This document shows positions 36,401-45,864 of a DNA stretch of 64,000 nt, piece by piece. A program made the position numbers and the translations under genes. The DNA is taken from assembly GCF_010560025.1 (NCBI RefSeq), contig NZ_SAIY01000006.1:302641-366640 (forward strand), in the 5' to 3' direction. The notes beneath the pieces were generated by a model. That model saw nothing but the letters and a program-made list of their open reading frames with translations, did not search any database and was not told where the DNA came from. The first letter of the stretch is position 1. Each line of letters starts with the position of its first letter. This DNA is from Verrucosispora sioxanthis. Lineage in GTDB: Bacteria; Actinomycetota; Actinomycetes; Mycobacteriales; Micromonosporaceae.

Positions 36401-37353
36401 TTGAGCTGCGCCTCGGTGATCCGTCCGACTCGGTGGTGGCCCGGCGGGCGGCGGCGCACGTGCCGGAGCGGACCCCGGGGCGGGGCATCACCCCGGCGGG
36501 CCTGCACTTCCTCACCGCGCTGCCCCGGACGACCGGCACGGACACCGCCGGGCTGGTGAAGCAGGTCGGTGACGCGTGGTCCGGTCCGGTCGCGCCCCCG
36601 GTCAGGCTGCTTCCGGCCGTGCTGCCCTACGCCGACCTGGACCTCGACGCCACGACGGGGCTGCGGATCCCGGTCGGTGTCGCCGAGGCGGACCTACGTC
36701 CGGTGGTTCTCGACTTCGGCACCGAGCCGCACCTCGTGGTCTACGGCGACGCCGAGAGTGGCAAGTCGTCGTTCCTGCGCGCCCTGGCCACCTCGATCGT
36801 CGCCCGGTTCACGCCGGAACAGGCGCGGGTGATCCTGGTGGACTACCGACGCAGCCTGCTCGGTGTCATCTCCACCGAACACCTGATCGGCTACGGCACC
36901 GCCGCGGCGCACAGCGCCGACCTGGTCGAGTCGGCCGCCGGTTACCTGGCGGACCGCGCACCAGGCCCGCAGGTCAGCCCGACGCAGTTGCGGGAGCGGT
37001 CGTGGTGGTCCGGCCCGGAGCTGTTCGTGTTGGTCGACGACTACGACCTGGTGGCGAGTGGGCCGGCGAACCCGCTGCGGGCGCTGGAGGAACACCTGCC
37101 GCACGCCCGCGACGTCGGACTGCACCTGGTGCTGGCGCGCCGCACCGGCGGTGCCGCCCGCGCCCAGTACGAGCCGCTGGTGCAGCGGCTACGGGAACTG
37201 TCCACCTCGGGCCTGGTGCTGTCGGGCAGCCCGGAGGAGGGGGCGCTCGTCGGTCCGGTCCGTCCGGGTCCGTTGCCGCCCGGGCGCGGCCGGCTGTTCA
37301 CCCGACGCGAGGGCGTACGCCTGGTCCAACTGGCTCACCTGCCGCCACAGTGA
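33416..37353 (+). CDS. eccC: Type VII secretion ATPase EccC, one frame break
   Basis: The motor of ESX secretion; recognises WXG100 substrates. The GTG start has GGGAGG four bases upstream. Two N-terminal helices (about 35-75) are followed by three FtsK/SpoIIIE domains with Walker A GATGSGKSE (about 482), GGTQSGKST (about 831) and GDAESGKSS (about 1110), and Walker B LICDEF, LVVDGW and VLVDDYD. All three lysines are kept. The frame breaks at CCCC 35635-35638; one more base joins DETDDP to RTLLRLLVDRLAG. The repaired length is about 1312. A single-chain EccC (not split CaCb) is typical outside ESX-1. Confidence 0.93.
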
Positions 37354-37426
37354 CGCCGACTCCACGGAACGTCCCTGTAGGCGGGTCGGAACCGGTAATC
37401 TCCGAACGTCATGTGTCCCGCGACGA

Positions 37427-38749
37427 ATGGCTGAGGATGTGACCAGGCTGCGGCACCGTGGCCCGGCGAGGGCCGGGCGGTTGGCCAACCGCGCGCTGCT
37501 CGCGACGGCCGCCGCCGCGCTGTCGGCCGCCATCGCGGTCGTGCCCGCCTCCGCCGTGCCGGTCCGGACGGCTCCGGTCGGCACGCCGGTGGCGCACAAC
37601 CCCGACTCGGCGCGCCGCGCCGACCAGGTCCGCGACGAGCAGTGGCAGCTCGACAAGCTGGGCGCGCGGACGGCCTGGCGCACCTCGACCGGGCGCGGCG
37701 TGGTCGTGGCCGTGATCGATTCCGGGGTGGACGGTTCGCACCCGGACCTGACCGGCCAGGTGCTACCCGGGATCGACCTGGTCGCGCCGAGCGGGGCGGC
37801 CGAGGCGGATCCGGTCGGGCACGGCACGACGGTCGCCGGCCTGATCGCGGGACGCAACGACGACCGCCGCGGCGTGGTGGGGCTCGCGCCGGACGCCCGG
37901 ATCCTGCCCGTACGGGTGCTGGACGCGGAGAACCGCTACGACGACGCGCTTATCGTCGCCAAGGGTGTGCGATGGGCGGTCGACAACGGCGCGAAGGTGA
38001 TCAACCTGTCGCTCGGCGGCAGTGGTGACAGCGCGGCGCTGGCCGCGGCGATCGACTACGCCTTCGCCCGGGACGTCGTGGTGGTCGCCTGCACCGGGAA
38101 TCTCGCCACCTCGCCCGAGGCGAAGGTGTGGTACCCGGCCCGCGAGCCCGGCGTCATCGCGGTCTCCGGCCTGGAGCGCAACAGCGACAACCTGTGGAGC
38201 GGCGCGATCACCGGTCGGGCCACGGTCCTCACCGCCCCCGCCAGTGGGCTGGTGGGGGCGCGTCCTCCGGGCGGCTACTGGCGGGTGCAGGGCACCAGCT
38301 TCGCGGCACCGCTGGTCGCCGCGACCGCCGCCCTGGTGCGATCCCGCTATCCGCAGATGTCCGCCGGTGACGTGGTCAACCGACTGCTGGTCACCGCCAG
38401 GGACATCGGGCCCACCGGTCGGGACGAGCGGTTCGGGTACGGCCTGGTGGACCCGGTCGCGGCGTTGACCGCCGAGGTGCCGTCGTCGTACGCGAACCCG
38501 CTGGACGACAACGACCCGCCGGGCGTGACCGGCTTCGGTCCCGCGCCCGGCTCCGCGACGACGGGCGATCCCGACGCCGAGCAACTCGGTCTGACCGGCT
38601 CCGGGCAGGAGACCCGGTGGCGGGCCCGGGCCGCCGGTTCGCCGGACGACGCCGGCTCGGAGCGGCTCTGGATCGGCTCGGCCATCCTCGTAGCGCTGCT
38701 CACCGGTGCGGTGCTGATGCTGCGCCGGTTCCGGCGATCGTACCGCTGA
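37427..38749 (+). CDS. mycP: Mycosin, type VII secretion-associated subtilisin-like protease
   Basis: 440 residues: signal peptide (about 20-45, ending ASA), catalytic Asp98 (VIDSGVDG), His132 (GHGTTVAG) and Ser291 (GTSFAAPLVA), then a low-complexity linker and a C-terminal membrane anchor with basic end (about 412-440). Mycosins stabilise and process ESX components at the outer side of the membrane. The ATG start lacks a clear ribosome site; a GTG four codons later is possible. It follows eccC by 73 bases and completes the local type VII set. Confidence 0.92.
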   Translation: MAEDVTRLRHRGPARAGRLANRALLATAAAALSAAIAVVPASAVPVRTAPVGTPVAHNPDSARRADQVRDEQWQLDKLGARTAWRTSTGRGVVVAVIDSGVDGSHPDLTGQVLPGIDLVAPSGAAEADPVGHGTTVAGLIAGRNDDRRGVVGLAPDARILPVRVLDAENRYDDALIVAKGVRWAVDNGAKVINLSLGGSGDSAALAAAIDYAFARDVVVVACTGNLATSPEAKVWYPAREPGVIAVSGLERNSDNLWSGAITGRATVLTAPASGLVGARPPGGYWRVQGTSFAAPLVAATAALVRSRYPQMSAGDVVNRLLVTARDIGPTGRDERFGYGLVDPVAALTAEVPSSYANPLDDNDPPGVTGFGPAPGSATTGDPDAEQLGLTGSGQETRWRARAAGSPDDAGSERLWIGSAILVALLTGAVLMLRRFRRSYR

Positions 38750-38829
38750 CCGACCGTCGCTGTCGTCAGCGCGGCATTTTTCGCGCTTCTGCCGGGGATC
38801 AGCCCGGCCATCGGGGTACAACCATCGCC

Positions 38830-39546
38830 GTGGGCACCTTCGAGCGAGTCGATCCGGCCGCACCCGCCGACTCGGACGATCCCGGACAGGACGACCGGCC
38901 GGCCGCACGGTCGGCGCACGCCGTCTCCGGCGTGTTGCTGGTCGCGCCGTTCGCGCTGCTCGCCATGCTGGTGCTGAGTGACTGGCCGCCGCTGCGCCGA
39001 CTCGACCTGGCGATCACGACTCAGCTGCACGGGTACGCCCTGGATCACCCGGTCTGGGTCCGGGCGATGAGCTTCTGGACCGACCTCTTCGCACCGATGC
39101 CCCTGCGGGCCGCGGCGTTGGTCCTGGTGATCTGGCTGGCCCGCGACGGCGCCCGGCGGCTCGCGGTCTGGGCCACCACCACCATGGTGTTCGGTGGTCT
39201 GCTCGGCCCCCTGCTGAAACTGCTCGTGGGCCGACGGCGACCGGATCTGCCCGACCCGGTGGCGCAGGCACCCGGGCTGGCCTTCCCGTCGGGTCACGCG
39301 CTGAACGCGATGCTCGCCGCCGGGATCCTGCTCGTGGTGTTCGTGCCCCGGACCCGGCCCCGTTCCGCGACCCGCGTGGCGGTCTGGCTCGGTGCGCTGA
39401 CGATCGCCCTGGTGACCGGGTTCAGCCGGGTCGCGCTCGGCGTCCACTGGAGCAGCGACGTGCTGGCCGGGTGGCTGCTCGGTGTGGCGGTGGTCGTCGC
39501 CACCACCACCGGGTTCACCGTCTGGTCCCGGCGCCGGTCGGGCTGA
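38830..39546 (+). CDS. PAP2-family membrane phosphatase
   Basis: 238 residues, six membrane helices, with the three acid-phosphatase motifs: KLLVGRRRPD, PSGH and SRVALGVHWSSD. All catalytic His/Arg/Asp residues are present. It removes phosphate from lipid phosphates such as undecaprenyl diphosphate or phosphatidic acid; the substrate cannot be told from sequence. The GTG start is after GGGG. It is convergent with marP, seven bases apart. Confidence 0.9.
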   Translation: MGTFERVDPAAPADSDDPGQDDRPAARSAHAVSGVLLVAPFALLAMLVLSDWPPLRRLDLAITTQLHGYALDHPVWVRAMSFWTDLFAPMPLRAAALVLVIWLARDGARRLAVWATTTMVFGGLLGPLLKLLVGRRRPDLPDPVAQAPGLAFPSGHALNAMLAAGILLVVFVPRTRPRSATRVAVWLGALTIALVTGFSRVALGVHWSSDVLAGWLLGVAVVVATTTGFTVWSRRRSG

Positions 39547-39553
39547 CCTTTCG

Positions 39554-40732
39554 TCAGGTGCAGTCGCCGGTGTCGGTGCCCCGGGTGCGTTCGGCACCGG
39601 CCAGCGCCACCGGGCGGGCCTCGGCGGCGGTGACCGCGAACCCGGTGTTCGGGTCGTCGGCCGCAGCCGCGAAGATCACCCCGAGCACCAGGCCGTTCGA
39701 GGAGACCAGGGGACCGCCCGAGTTGCCGCTGCGGACAAGCGCCCGGATCGTGTAGATCTCCCGGTTCACGTTCCCCGACGAGTAGATGTCCGGCCCGGTG
39801 ATCCGGTCGACGTCGCGGATCCGCGCCGACTGGGCGTTGTACGGGCCGTCCAGCGGGAAGCCGAGCACGATCGCGTCCGCCCCGGTGGTGGCGTTCCCGG
39901 CGGCGAACCGCATCGACGGGCCGGGCAGTCCGGGTACGTAGAGCACGGCTAGGTCCCGGTCGGGGTCGTAGACGACAACCTCGCCCTCGTACCGGTCCCC
40001 GCCCAGTTCCACCGCGACCGAGCGGGTGCCGGCGACCACGTGCGCGTTGGTCATCACCCGGTCGTCGGCGTACACGAAGCCGGACCCCTCGATCCGGCGC
40101 GAGCAGCTCGGTGCCGACCCGAGCACCTTCACCACCGAGCGCTGGCCGCTGCTCACCACCTCGGAGCCGGCCAGTGCCGGATCGGGCGGCTCGACCTGCC
40201 GGGCCTGGGTACGCCGCAACCCGTCGAAGACGTCCGGGAAGCCGTTGGTGTCGACGGTGTCGCGCAGCGCGGTGGAGAGCTGCTGCGCCTGGTCGGGCAG
40301 CACCCGGTCCACCACGTTGAGCAGTGCACTGCTCCGCACGGAGGCGGCAAGCCAGGGCAGCGAGGAGGAGCCGAGCGGCACCGCGACCAGCCAGGCCACC
40401 AGCAGCACCGCGAAGAGCGAGACGAACGCGCCACCGATGTCGTCAACGCGCCGTCCCACGTCGCTGGCGATGGTGCGACGCAGGTGCGAGCCGAGCCAGC
40501 CGGCCAGCGCCTGACCAACCACGGCGAGGCCGAAGATGGCGACGAGCGAGATCAGCACCCGGGTGCCGCTGTCCACGAACTGCTGGGCGAACATCGGGCC
40601 GACCTGCAGGCCGATCAGGGCACCCAGGAAGAACCCGGAGAACGAGAGCACCCCGATGACGAACCCCTGTCGGTATCCGCTGATCGCGAACACGAGCATG
40701 AGCAACAGCAGGACGAGATCCACGGCCGACAC
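39554..40732 (-). CDS. marP: MarP-family membrane serine protease (CvpA plus trypsin-like)
   Basis: 392 residues. Four membrane helices in a CvpA-like N-terminus (1-155) precede a periplasm-side chymotrypsin-fold protease with His231 (TNAHVVAG), the Asp in DPDRDLAVL and Ser338 (RSGNSGGPL). In M. tuberculosis MarP protects against acid and oxidative stress through cell-wall hydrolase processing. Here it ends the nth-tlp-nudix-marP run in the mycobacterial order. The two protease-domain cysteines used for redox control in MarP are present (PSCSRR and the C-terminal GDCT). Confidence 0.92.
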   Translation of the reverse strand: MSAVDLVLLLLMLVFAISGYRQGFVIGVLSFSGFFLGALIGLQVGPMFAQQFVDSGTRVLISLVAIFGLAVVGQALAGWLGSHLRRTIASDVGRRVDDIGGAFVSLFAVLLVAWLVAVPLGSSSLPWLAASVRSSALLNVVDRVLPDQAQQLSTALRDTVDTNGFPDVFDGLRRTQARQVEPPDPALAGSEVVSSGQRSVVKVLGSAPSCSRRIEGSGFVYADDRVMTNAHVVAGTRSVAVELGGDRYEGEVVVYDPDRDLAVLYVPGLPGPSMRFAAGNATTGADAIVLGFPLDGPYNAQSARIRDVDRITGPDIYSSGNVNREIYTIRALVRSGNSGGPLVSSNGLVLGVIFAAAADDPNTGFAVTAAEARPVALAGAERTRGTDTGDCT

Positions 40733-40795
40733 GGCTCAAGCGTACGGGGCGGGGGCTCGCGCGAAGACGATCGCTTGCGGAAGGTGACGGTCAGA

Positions 40796-41506
40796 TCAGC
40801 GCAGGGCGCTCTCGTCGACCTCGTCGGTGCCGGCCGACGGGGCGGGTGACGCACCGATCGGCGGAAGATCGATCACTCGGCCGCGCGGCCACGGACGGCT
40901 CCAGCCACCCATGTCCAGCAGCGCGGCCAGCACCCCGGCCGTGAACCCCCAGACCAGCATCCCGCGTACGGAGAAGGCGGGACCGATCCAGCCACTGGAG
41001 TGGCGTACCCGGACCCGGTTGTCCGGGTCGACCAGCTCGGCGATCGGCAACCGGGCGACGTGCGCCACCTCGGCCGGCTCCCGGGAGTCCACCGGGTGCG
41101 GGGCGTGCCACCAGGCGAGCACCGGGGTCACCACGAAGTCGCTCACCGGTATCCACAGCCTCGGCAGTTGGGCCAGCACGGTGACGCTGGTCGGGTCGAG
41201 CCCGACCTCCTCGTTCGCCTCGCGCAGCGCGGTGGCGGCGGCGTCGGCGTCCTCCGGGTCGGCCGCGCCGCCGGGAAAGGCCGGTTGACCGGCGTGGTTG
41301 CGCAGGGTCGCGGCCCGTTGCAGCACCAGCACGTCCGGGCCGGTGGCGGCGTCCTCGCCGAGCAGCACCAGCACGGCGCTCTCCCGGCCACCCTGGTCCG
41401 GCGTACGCAGTTGGGTGAAGTCCTCGGTACGCGCGGTGCCGAGCCGACCGAGCAGCGGTTTCAACCAGCCCGGCGGCTGACGGTCCGCCGGATCGGGCAT
41501 GTTCAC
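40796..41506 (-). CDS. Nudix hydrolase, CoA-pyrophosphatase type
   Basis: 236 residues. The upstream CoA-type signature AGQPAFPGGAADPEDAD merges into the Nudix box (GG...ALREANEEVGL, roughly residues 78-102) with all acidic metal ligands. It is related to M. tuberculosis Rv3672c by position. It probably cleaves CoA or similar nucleotide diphosphates. The GTG start overlaps the stop of the thioredoxin-like lipoprotein (GTGA). Confidence 0.9.
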   Translation of the reverse strand: MNMPDPADRQPPGWLKPLLGRLGTARTEDFTQLRTPDQGGRESAVLVLLGEDAATGPDVLVLQRAATLRNHAGQPAFPGGAADPEDADAAATALREANEEVGLDPTSVTVLAQLPRLWIPVSDFVVTPVLAWWHAPHPVDSREPAEVAHVARLPIAELVDPDNRVRVRHSSGWIGPAFSVRGMLVWGFTAGVLAALLDMGGWSRPWPRGRVIDLPPIGASPAPSAGTDEVDESALR

Positions 41507-42111
41507 GCCCGCACCGTCAGACCGAGGTGTTGTCCGACGAGTTCGGCGAGGCGGGCGTCGTCCAGCGCGCCGGAGCTGTCGATGTGCCGGACGCCGCCCC
41601 GGGCGTCGACGAAAACGGTGAGCGGGACGGCGTTGCGACGCAGTGCCCGCTGCACCGCCTCGCCCTGGTCGACAAGCATCGGGAACCGTACGCCGAAGTC
41701 CTCACCGATGGACTGGGCGCCCTCGCGACTGTCCCGGCTGTTCACCCCGATCACCCGCAGCTGCCCGTCGGCGCGTTCGTGGAGTCGCTGGAAGGCGGGG
41801 AGTTCCTTGCGGCAGGGCGGGCACCAGGAGGCCCAGATGTTGACCACGGCCGGTCCGCGGATGTTCCGCAGGGCGACCGGCGTGCCACCGGTGAAGCAGG
41901 TGAGGGTCAGCTCGGGCAGCGGGTCGCCGGTCGCCTCGTCGTCGCCGGGACCGGCCGGGCCTTCGGTCAGGTCGGCGCAGCCCTCGAACGGGGAGGGACG
42001 GGCGGCCACCGTGCCCTGCCCGGCCGGCCGGGGGGCCTCGGGGTCGGTGGTGCACGCGGTGGCGAGCACCAGCAGCAGCGGCAGGGTCAGCAGCGCGAGC
42101 CGGCGGTTCAC
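41503..42111 (-). CDS. TlpA/ResA-like thioredoxin-fold lipoprotein
   Basis: 202 residues. The signal peptide has a lipobox-like LATAC (about residue 20). The thioredoxin fold has WCPPC near residue 97 and the cis-proline region AVPLTVFVD. It acts as an extracytoplasmic thiol reductant, perhaps in cytochrome maturation. It corresponds in order to M. tuberculosis Rv3673c. The start overlaps the nth stop as GTGA and its stop overlaps the nudix start. Confidence 0.9.
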   Translation of the reverse strand: MNRRLALLTLPLLLVLATACTTDPEAPRPAGQGTVAARPSPFEGCADLTEGPAGPGDDEATGDPLPELTLTCFTGGTPVALRNIRGPAVVNIWASWCPPCRKELPAFQRLHERADGQLRVIGVNSRDSREGAQSIGEDFGVRFPMLVDQGEAVQRALRRNAVPLTVFVDARGGVRHIDSSGALDDARLAELVGQHLGLTVRA

Positions 42112-42887
42112 GGTGCCTCCGCCCGCACCGCCTGCGCCGGGACCAGCTCGGGGTCGACGCCCGCGGCGGCCGCGAGGTCACGGGCGCGGGGGCCCTTGAG
42201 CAGCTTCGCGGCAGCGGCTGGTTCGGTCGGTCCGGTGCCGTACGAGGGGCAGAGCTTCGCCAGGGTGCAGGCGCCGCAGGCGGGCTTGCGGGCGTGACAG
42301 ACCCGACGGCCGTGGAAGATGATCCGGTGCGACAGCATGGTCCAGTCGCGCTTCGGGAACATCGCCCCGATCTCGTGCTCGATCTTGACCGGGTCGGTCT
42401 CGGTGGTCAGCCCCCAGCGCCGCACCAGCCGCTGAAAGTGCGTGTCGACGGTGATGCCGGGCACGTCGAAGGCGTTGCCGAGGATGACGTTCGCGGTCTT
42501 GCGGCCGATGCCGGGCAGGGTGACCAGGTCCGCCAACCGGTTGGGTACCCGGCCGTCGTAGCGCTCGACCAGGGCCTGGCCCAACTGGATCAACGAGGTG
42601 GTCTTGTTGCGGTAGAAGCCGGTCGGCTTGATCATCTCCTCCACCTCGCCGCGATCCGCCCCGGCGTAGTCGGCGGCGGTCGGATAGCGGGCGAAGAGTT
42701 TCGGAGTGACCTCGTTGACCTTCTTGTCCGTGCACTGGGCCGACAGGATGGTCGCGACGGCCAGTTCCAGCGGGCTGCCGTGGTCGAGTTCGCAGTGCGC
42801 GTCGGGGTGTGTCTCGGTCAGCTCACGGCCGATCCGCCGCGCGCGACGGGTGCGTCCCAGGTCGGTCTCGGTAGCGCTTCTGGTCAC
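42108..42887 (-). CDS. nth: Endonuclease III
   Basis: Bifunctional DNA glycosylase/AP lyase removing oxidised pyrimidines. 259 residues. It has the helix-hairpin-helix LPGIGRKTANVILG with its catalytic lysine in SAQCTDKKVN, the catalytic Asp in ITVDTHFQR, and a 4Fe-4S loop with the C-x6-C-x2-C-x5-C spacing (CHARKPACGACTLAKLC). The start is a GTG giving MTRSATETDLGRT; an 87-codon longer frame lacks coding character. It heads the coupled nth-tlp-nudix genes. Confidence 0.95.
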   Translation of the reverse strand: MTRSATETDLGRTRRARRIGRELTETHPDAHCELDHGSPLELAVATILSAQCTDKKVNEVTPKLFARYPTAADYAGADRGEVEEMIKPTGFYRNKTTSLIQLGQALVERYDGRVPNRLADLVTLPGIGRKTANVILGNAFDVPGITVDTHFQRLVRRWGLTTETDPVKIEHEIGAMFPKRDWTMLSHRIIFHGRRVCHARKPACGACTLAKLCPSYGTGPTEPAAAAKLLKGPRARDLAAAAGVDPELVPAQAVRAEAP

Positions 42888-42942
42888 GACGGCCAGCCTA
42901 CGTCGCCGGTCCGACCGGCTCGAACGCCTGTGCCGCCGGAGA

Positions 42943-44094
42943 TCAGTCCGCGTCGGGTGGACTGATCTTTCCGGAGTCGGTGAACCGAGCGCCGGTCTTC
43001 GCGAAGTCCAGCTCGGTGAGGTCTCGGAGCAGCCCCAGACCACGGTCGTCGGGGTCGATGGTGGGCTTGCGGGCGCCGTCCATGTACGTGGAGGTGAAGG
43101 ACCCGCCGACCCAGGTACCGTCCGCTTCGAGGGACACCTTGAGCACACCGCCCCAACCGAGTCGGCCGTTGTTGCTCAGCGAGTTGCCGCCGCCGGCGAA
43201 GTTGCCCAGGCTGTACGCGATCAGCCGGCCCTTGTAGAACTCCATGCCGCGTAGCACGTGCGGGCCGTGGCCGACGATCAGGTCGGCACCGGCGTCGATC
43301 ATGGCGCGGGAGAACTTGATCGGGTCGCCCCGGTTCTCGCCGAGGAACATCTCGGTGCCGGGCCGCACCCGCGTCATCTCCGACCCCTCGGCCCCCATGT
43401 GCACCTGCACCACGACGATGTCGGCCTGGTCGGCGGCCTTCTTGATCACCTTTTTCGCGGCCGGGATGTCGGTGAGACTGTTCGACCACTGGTACGACGA
43501 GAAACCGGCGACGGCGGCCTTGACGCCCTTCACCTCGACGACGGTGATCTGGTCGGGCGCGCCGGTGTGCTCCAGCCCGTGCTCCTCCAGCGCCTGCTGG
43601 GTGTTCTCGTAGCCCTTCGGCCCGAAGTCGTACCCGTGGTTGTTGGCCTGGTTGAGCAGGTCGAAACCGGCATCGGCGAGATGGGCGGCGTACTCCGGCG
43701 GAGCCCGGAACTGGAAGCAGCGGGTGGAGTTGGCACCGCACTTGCCGGTCCCGGTGTCCACCGTCAACGGCTCTTCCAGGTTGCCCATGACCAGGTCGGC
43801 GGCGAGCGCCTTCTTCACCGAGTTGAAGAAGCCCTTGCCGTTGTTCGGGGGCAGCCGGTCGGGTGCCATGGCCATCACGATGTCGCCGGTGGCGGAGAGC
43901 GAGATCTTCTTGACCTCGGGGGCGGCCGATTCGACGGGTGCCCCCTCGCCGCCGCCCGTGCCGGGCTGCCAGAGCGGGCCCTCGTCGGTGCCGGCGCAGC
44001 CGGCGAGGAGCAGGGCGGCGAGCAGCACCCCCAGCACGGCGCGGGTGCGGCGGCGGGGGCGGGGGCGGGGCGTGGCGAGGGCGGCAGCGTACAT
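42943..44094 (-). CDS. CapA-family lipoprotein (poly-gamma-glutamate synthesis-like metallophosphatase fold)
   Basis: 383 residues. The signal peptide has lipobox LLAGC at about residue 33. The PGA_cap domain begins ISLSATGDIVMA and includes NLEEPLT, NQANNHGYDFG, VQVHMGAE and VGHGPHVLRGMEFYKGRLIAYSLGNF, the family's metal-ligand motifs. Many actinobacterial members have no polyglutamate partner genes, and none are here, so the actual substrate is unknown. It stands alone between nth and cbiZ. Confidence 0.88.
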   Translation of the reverse strand: MYAAALATPRPRPRRRTRAVLGVLLAALLLAGCAGTDEGPLWQPGTGGGEGAPVESAAPEVKKISLSATGDIVMAMAPDRLPPNNGKGFFNSVKKALAADLVMGNLEEPLTVDTGTGKCGANSTRCFQFRAPPEYAAHLADAGFDLLNQANNHGYDFGPKGYENTQQALEEHGLEHTGAPDQITVVEVKGVKAAVAGFSSYQWSNSLTDIPAAKKVIKKAADQADIVVVQVHMGAEGSEMTRVRPGTEMFLGENRGDPIKFSRAMIDAGADLIVGHGPHVLRGMEFYKGRLIAYSLGNFAGGGNSLSNNGRLGWGGVLKVSLEADGTWVGGSFTSTYMDGARKPTIDPDDRGLGLLRDLTELDFAKTGARFTDSGKISPPDAD

Positions 44095-44152
44095 CGTGCG
44101 CGACCCTACCGGGCGGATATCACGGAATCGACCGCCGATCGGGTGGGGAGTT

Positions 44153-44815
44153 TCAGCCCCGGAGCCGATCCGACCATGGGACGACGGTCTCGCGGCCCAC
44201 CGCCAGCACGGCGGCGTGCACCGCCCGGGCCAACGGTGCTCCCCAGGTGGAGCGGGGGCCACCGTAGGCGTGGGCCGGCCCGTCCGGCGGGCAGAGCACG
44301 GCGACCGCGTCCGTCGGCGTGCCGGTGCCGTTCAGCCCCAGCTCCGCGATCGCCTGCGCCTTGGCCTCGGTGGCCGTGGCGACCACGTTGACAAGCGCCG
44401 CGTCGCCGAGTCGCGCCGGAACGCACGCCACGATGTTCACCGTGCCGACCGGCTGAGCCGGTGCCGCCACGGTCGGCGCCGCCGCCGGCACCGGAGTACC
44501 CAGCCCGACGGTGGCCCAGACCTGCACGCCGGTATCGGTCCGCCGCGCCACCTCGGCCACGTCGACCCCGGTCATCAGGCCCACTCCGGGCCCGTCCAGG
44601 TCGAACTCCCGGGCCAGCTCGGCCAGGTGGTCGGCGGGGTCGTTCCGGTCGTACGACATGGGCACCGTCGCGTTCAGCACCCACCGCCGTACGCCGATGC
44701 CACCGCCCAGCGGTGCGGAGCTGACCGCCAGCAGCGGTCGCCCGGCACGCCAGACGAGCACCGGAATGTCGCGTTCGTCCTCGCGCCGGGTGGTCAGCAG
44801 GGGCTCGGGCAGCAC
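44153..44815 (-). CDS. cbiZ: Adenosylcobinamide amidohydrolase
   Basis: 220 residues. It cleaves adenosylcobinamide to adenosylcobyric acid, letting cells salvage external cobinamides. Family features are NATVPMSYDRNDP, VGLMTGVDV, the central NIVACVPARL...TEAKAQAI block, GTPTDAV and GGPRSTWGAPLARAVH. The start is a GTG after AGGG. No other cobalamin gene or cobalamin riboswitch is seen nearby. It diverges from crp. Confidence 0.88.
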   Translation of the reverse strand: MLPEPLLTTRREDERDIPVLVWRAGRPLLAVSSAPLGGGIGVRRWVLNATVPMSYDRNDPADHLAELAREFDLDGPGVGLMTGVDVAEVARRTDTGVQVWATVGLGTPVPAAAPTVAAPAQPVGTVNIVACVPARLGDAALVNVVATATEAKAQAIAELGLNGTGTPTDAVAVLCPPDGPAHAYGGPRSTWGAPLARAVHAAVLAVGRETVVPWSDRLRG

Positions 44816-45035
44816 GGGGTGACCCTACGTCCGGGTCTCCGCCCCGCCGGTCCCGGCCTGACCAGGCGCGGGATTCTAGATGGTGATCACGACGGGCACG
44901 TTACGCCCAACGATCAAGATTCCAGGGGTGCGCCTCTGATTCCTGCTCACGTGCGCCTAGACTGGTCGGCGCGCGAGGGATCAGCGGACGGCGGACCCAG
45001 GCCGAGCAGACGGCACGCGCAACCGGAGGTGCGCG

Positions 45036-45713
45036 ATGGACGAGGTACTGGCCCGCAGCGGGATCTTCCAGGGTGTCGACCCGGAGGCGGCCGAGGCGCT
45101 CGCCAAGGAGATGGAGACGATCGAGGTCCGCAAGGGCGAGGTCGTCTTCAACGAGGGCGAGCCCGGCGACAGTCTCTACATCCTGCTGTCCGGCAAGATC
45201 AAGGTCGGCCGCCGGGCAGCGGACGGACGGCAGAACCTGATCGCCGTGATGGGTCCGTCGGACATGGTCGGCGAGCTGTCGCTGTTCGACCCGGGTCCGC
45301 GTACGGCGACCGCGACCGCGGTCACCGACAGCCGGCTGGCCCGGTTGCGTAAGCAGGCGCTGCGGCCGTGGCTCAACAACCGACCGGAGATCGCCGAGCA
45401 GTTGCTGCGGGTGCTGGCCCGCAGGCTGCGCCGGACCAACGACGCCCTCGCGGATCTGATCTTCACCGACGTGCCCGGCCGGGTGGCCAAGAACCTGCTC
45501 CAGATGGCCGGGCGTTTCGGCACCCGCGACGGCGGCGTGCTGCGGGTGACGCACGACCTGACCCAGGAGGAGATCGCTCAGCTCGTCGGCGCCTCCCGGG
45601 AGACCGTGAACAAGGCTCTCGCCGATTTCGCCTCGCGCGGCTGGCTCCGCCTGGACGGCAAGAGCATCATCATCCTCGACCCGGAGCGCCTGGCCCGCCG
45701 CGCCCGCGTCTGA
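45036..45713 (+). CDS. crp: cAMP-responsive Crp/Fnr transcription factor
   Basis: 225 residues, closely matching actinobacterial Crp/GlxR (M. tuberculosis Rv3676 type). The cyclic-nucleotide domain is at 10-120 with the phosphate-binding cassette MVGELSLFDPGPRTATATAV. The long C-helix is followed by a winged helix-turn-helix with recognition segment QLVGASRETVNKALADF. It is a global regulator of carbon metabolism and development. A TAGACT -10-like hexamer lies at 44958, giving a leader of about 70 bases; GGAGG precedes the ATG. Confidence 0.95.
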   Translation: MDEVLARSGIFQGVDPEAAEALAKEMETIEVRKGEVVFNEGEPGDSLYILLSGKIKVGRRAADGRQNLIAVMGPSDMVGELSLFDPGPRTATATAVTDSRLARLRKQALRPWLNNRPEIAEQLLRVLARRLRRTNDALADLIFTDVPGRVAKNLLQMAGRFGTRDGGVLRVTHDLTQEEIAQLVGASRETVNKALADFASRGWLRLDGKSIIILDPERLARRARV

Positions 45714-45738
45714 CCTTCCTGAGCCCACATAGCTGGGT

Positions 45739-45802
45739 GTGCAACTTCAGGGTTGTTGTTGCCTGCCGCGCGCCGGATGCAACAGCAGCCCTGAAGTTGC
45801 GC
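45739..45802. terminator. Long imperfect palindrome after crp
   Basis: GCAACTTCAGGGTTGTTGTTGC is 22 bases and is labelled here only by its first half (GCAACTTCAGGG). It sits at 45741-45762 and pairs with 45779-45800 at 20 of 22 positions; the other two become G-U in RNA. The loop is 16 bases. It could terminate crp or be a copy of a dispersed repeat. There is no T tract. Confidence 0.5.
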
Positions 45803-45864
45803 TATCGACGGCTCCCGAAAAAGTCAGTCTTGACTGTTTGTTTTTAGGGCGGCAGGCTGTCCGC

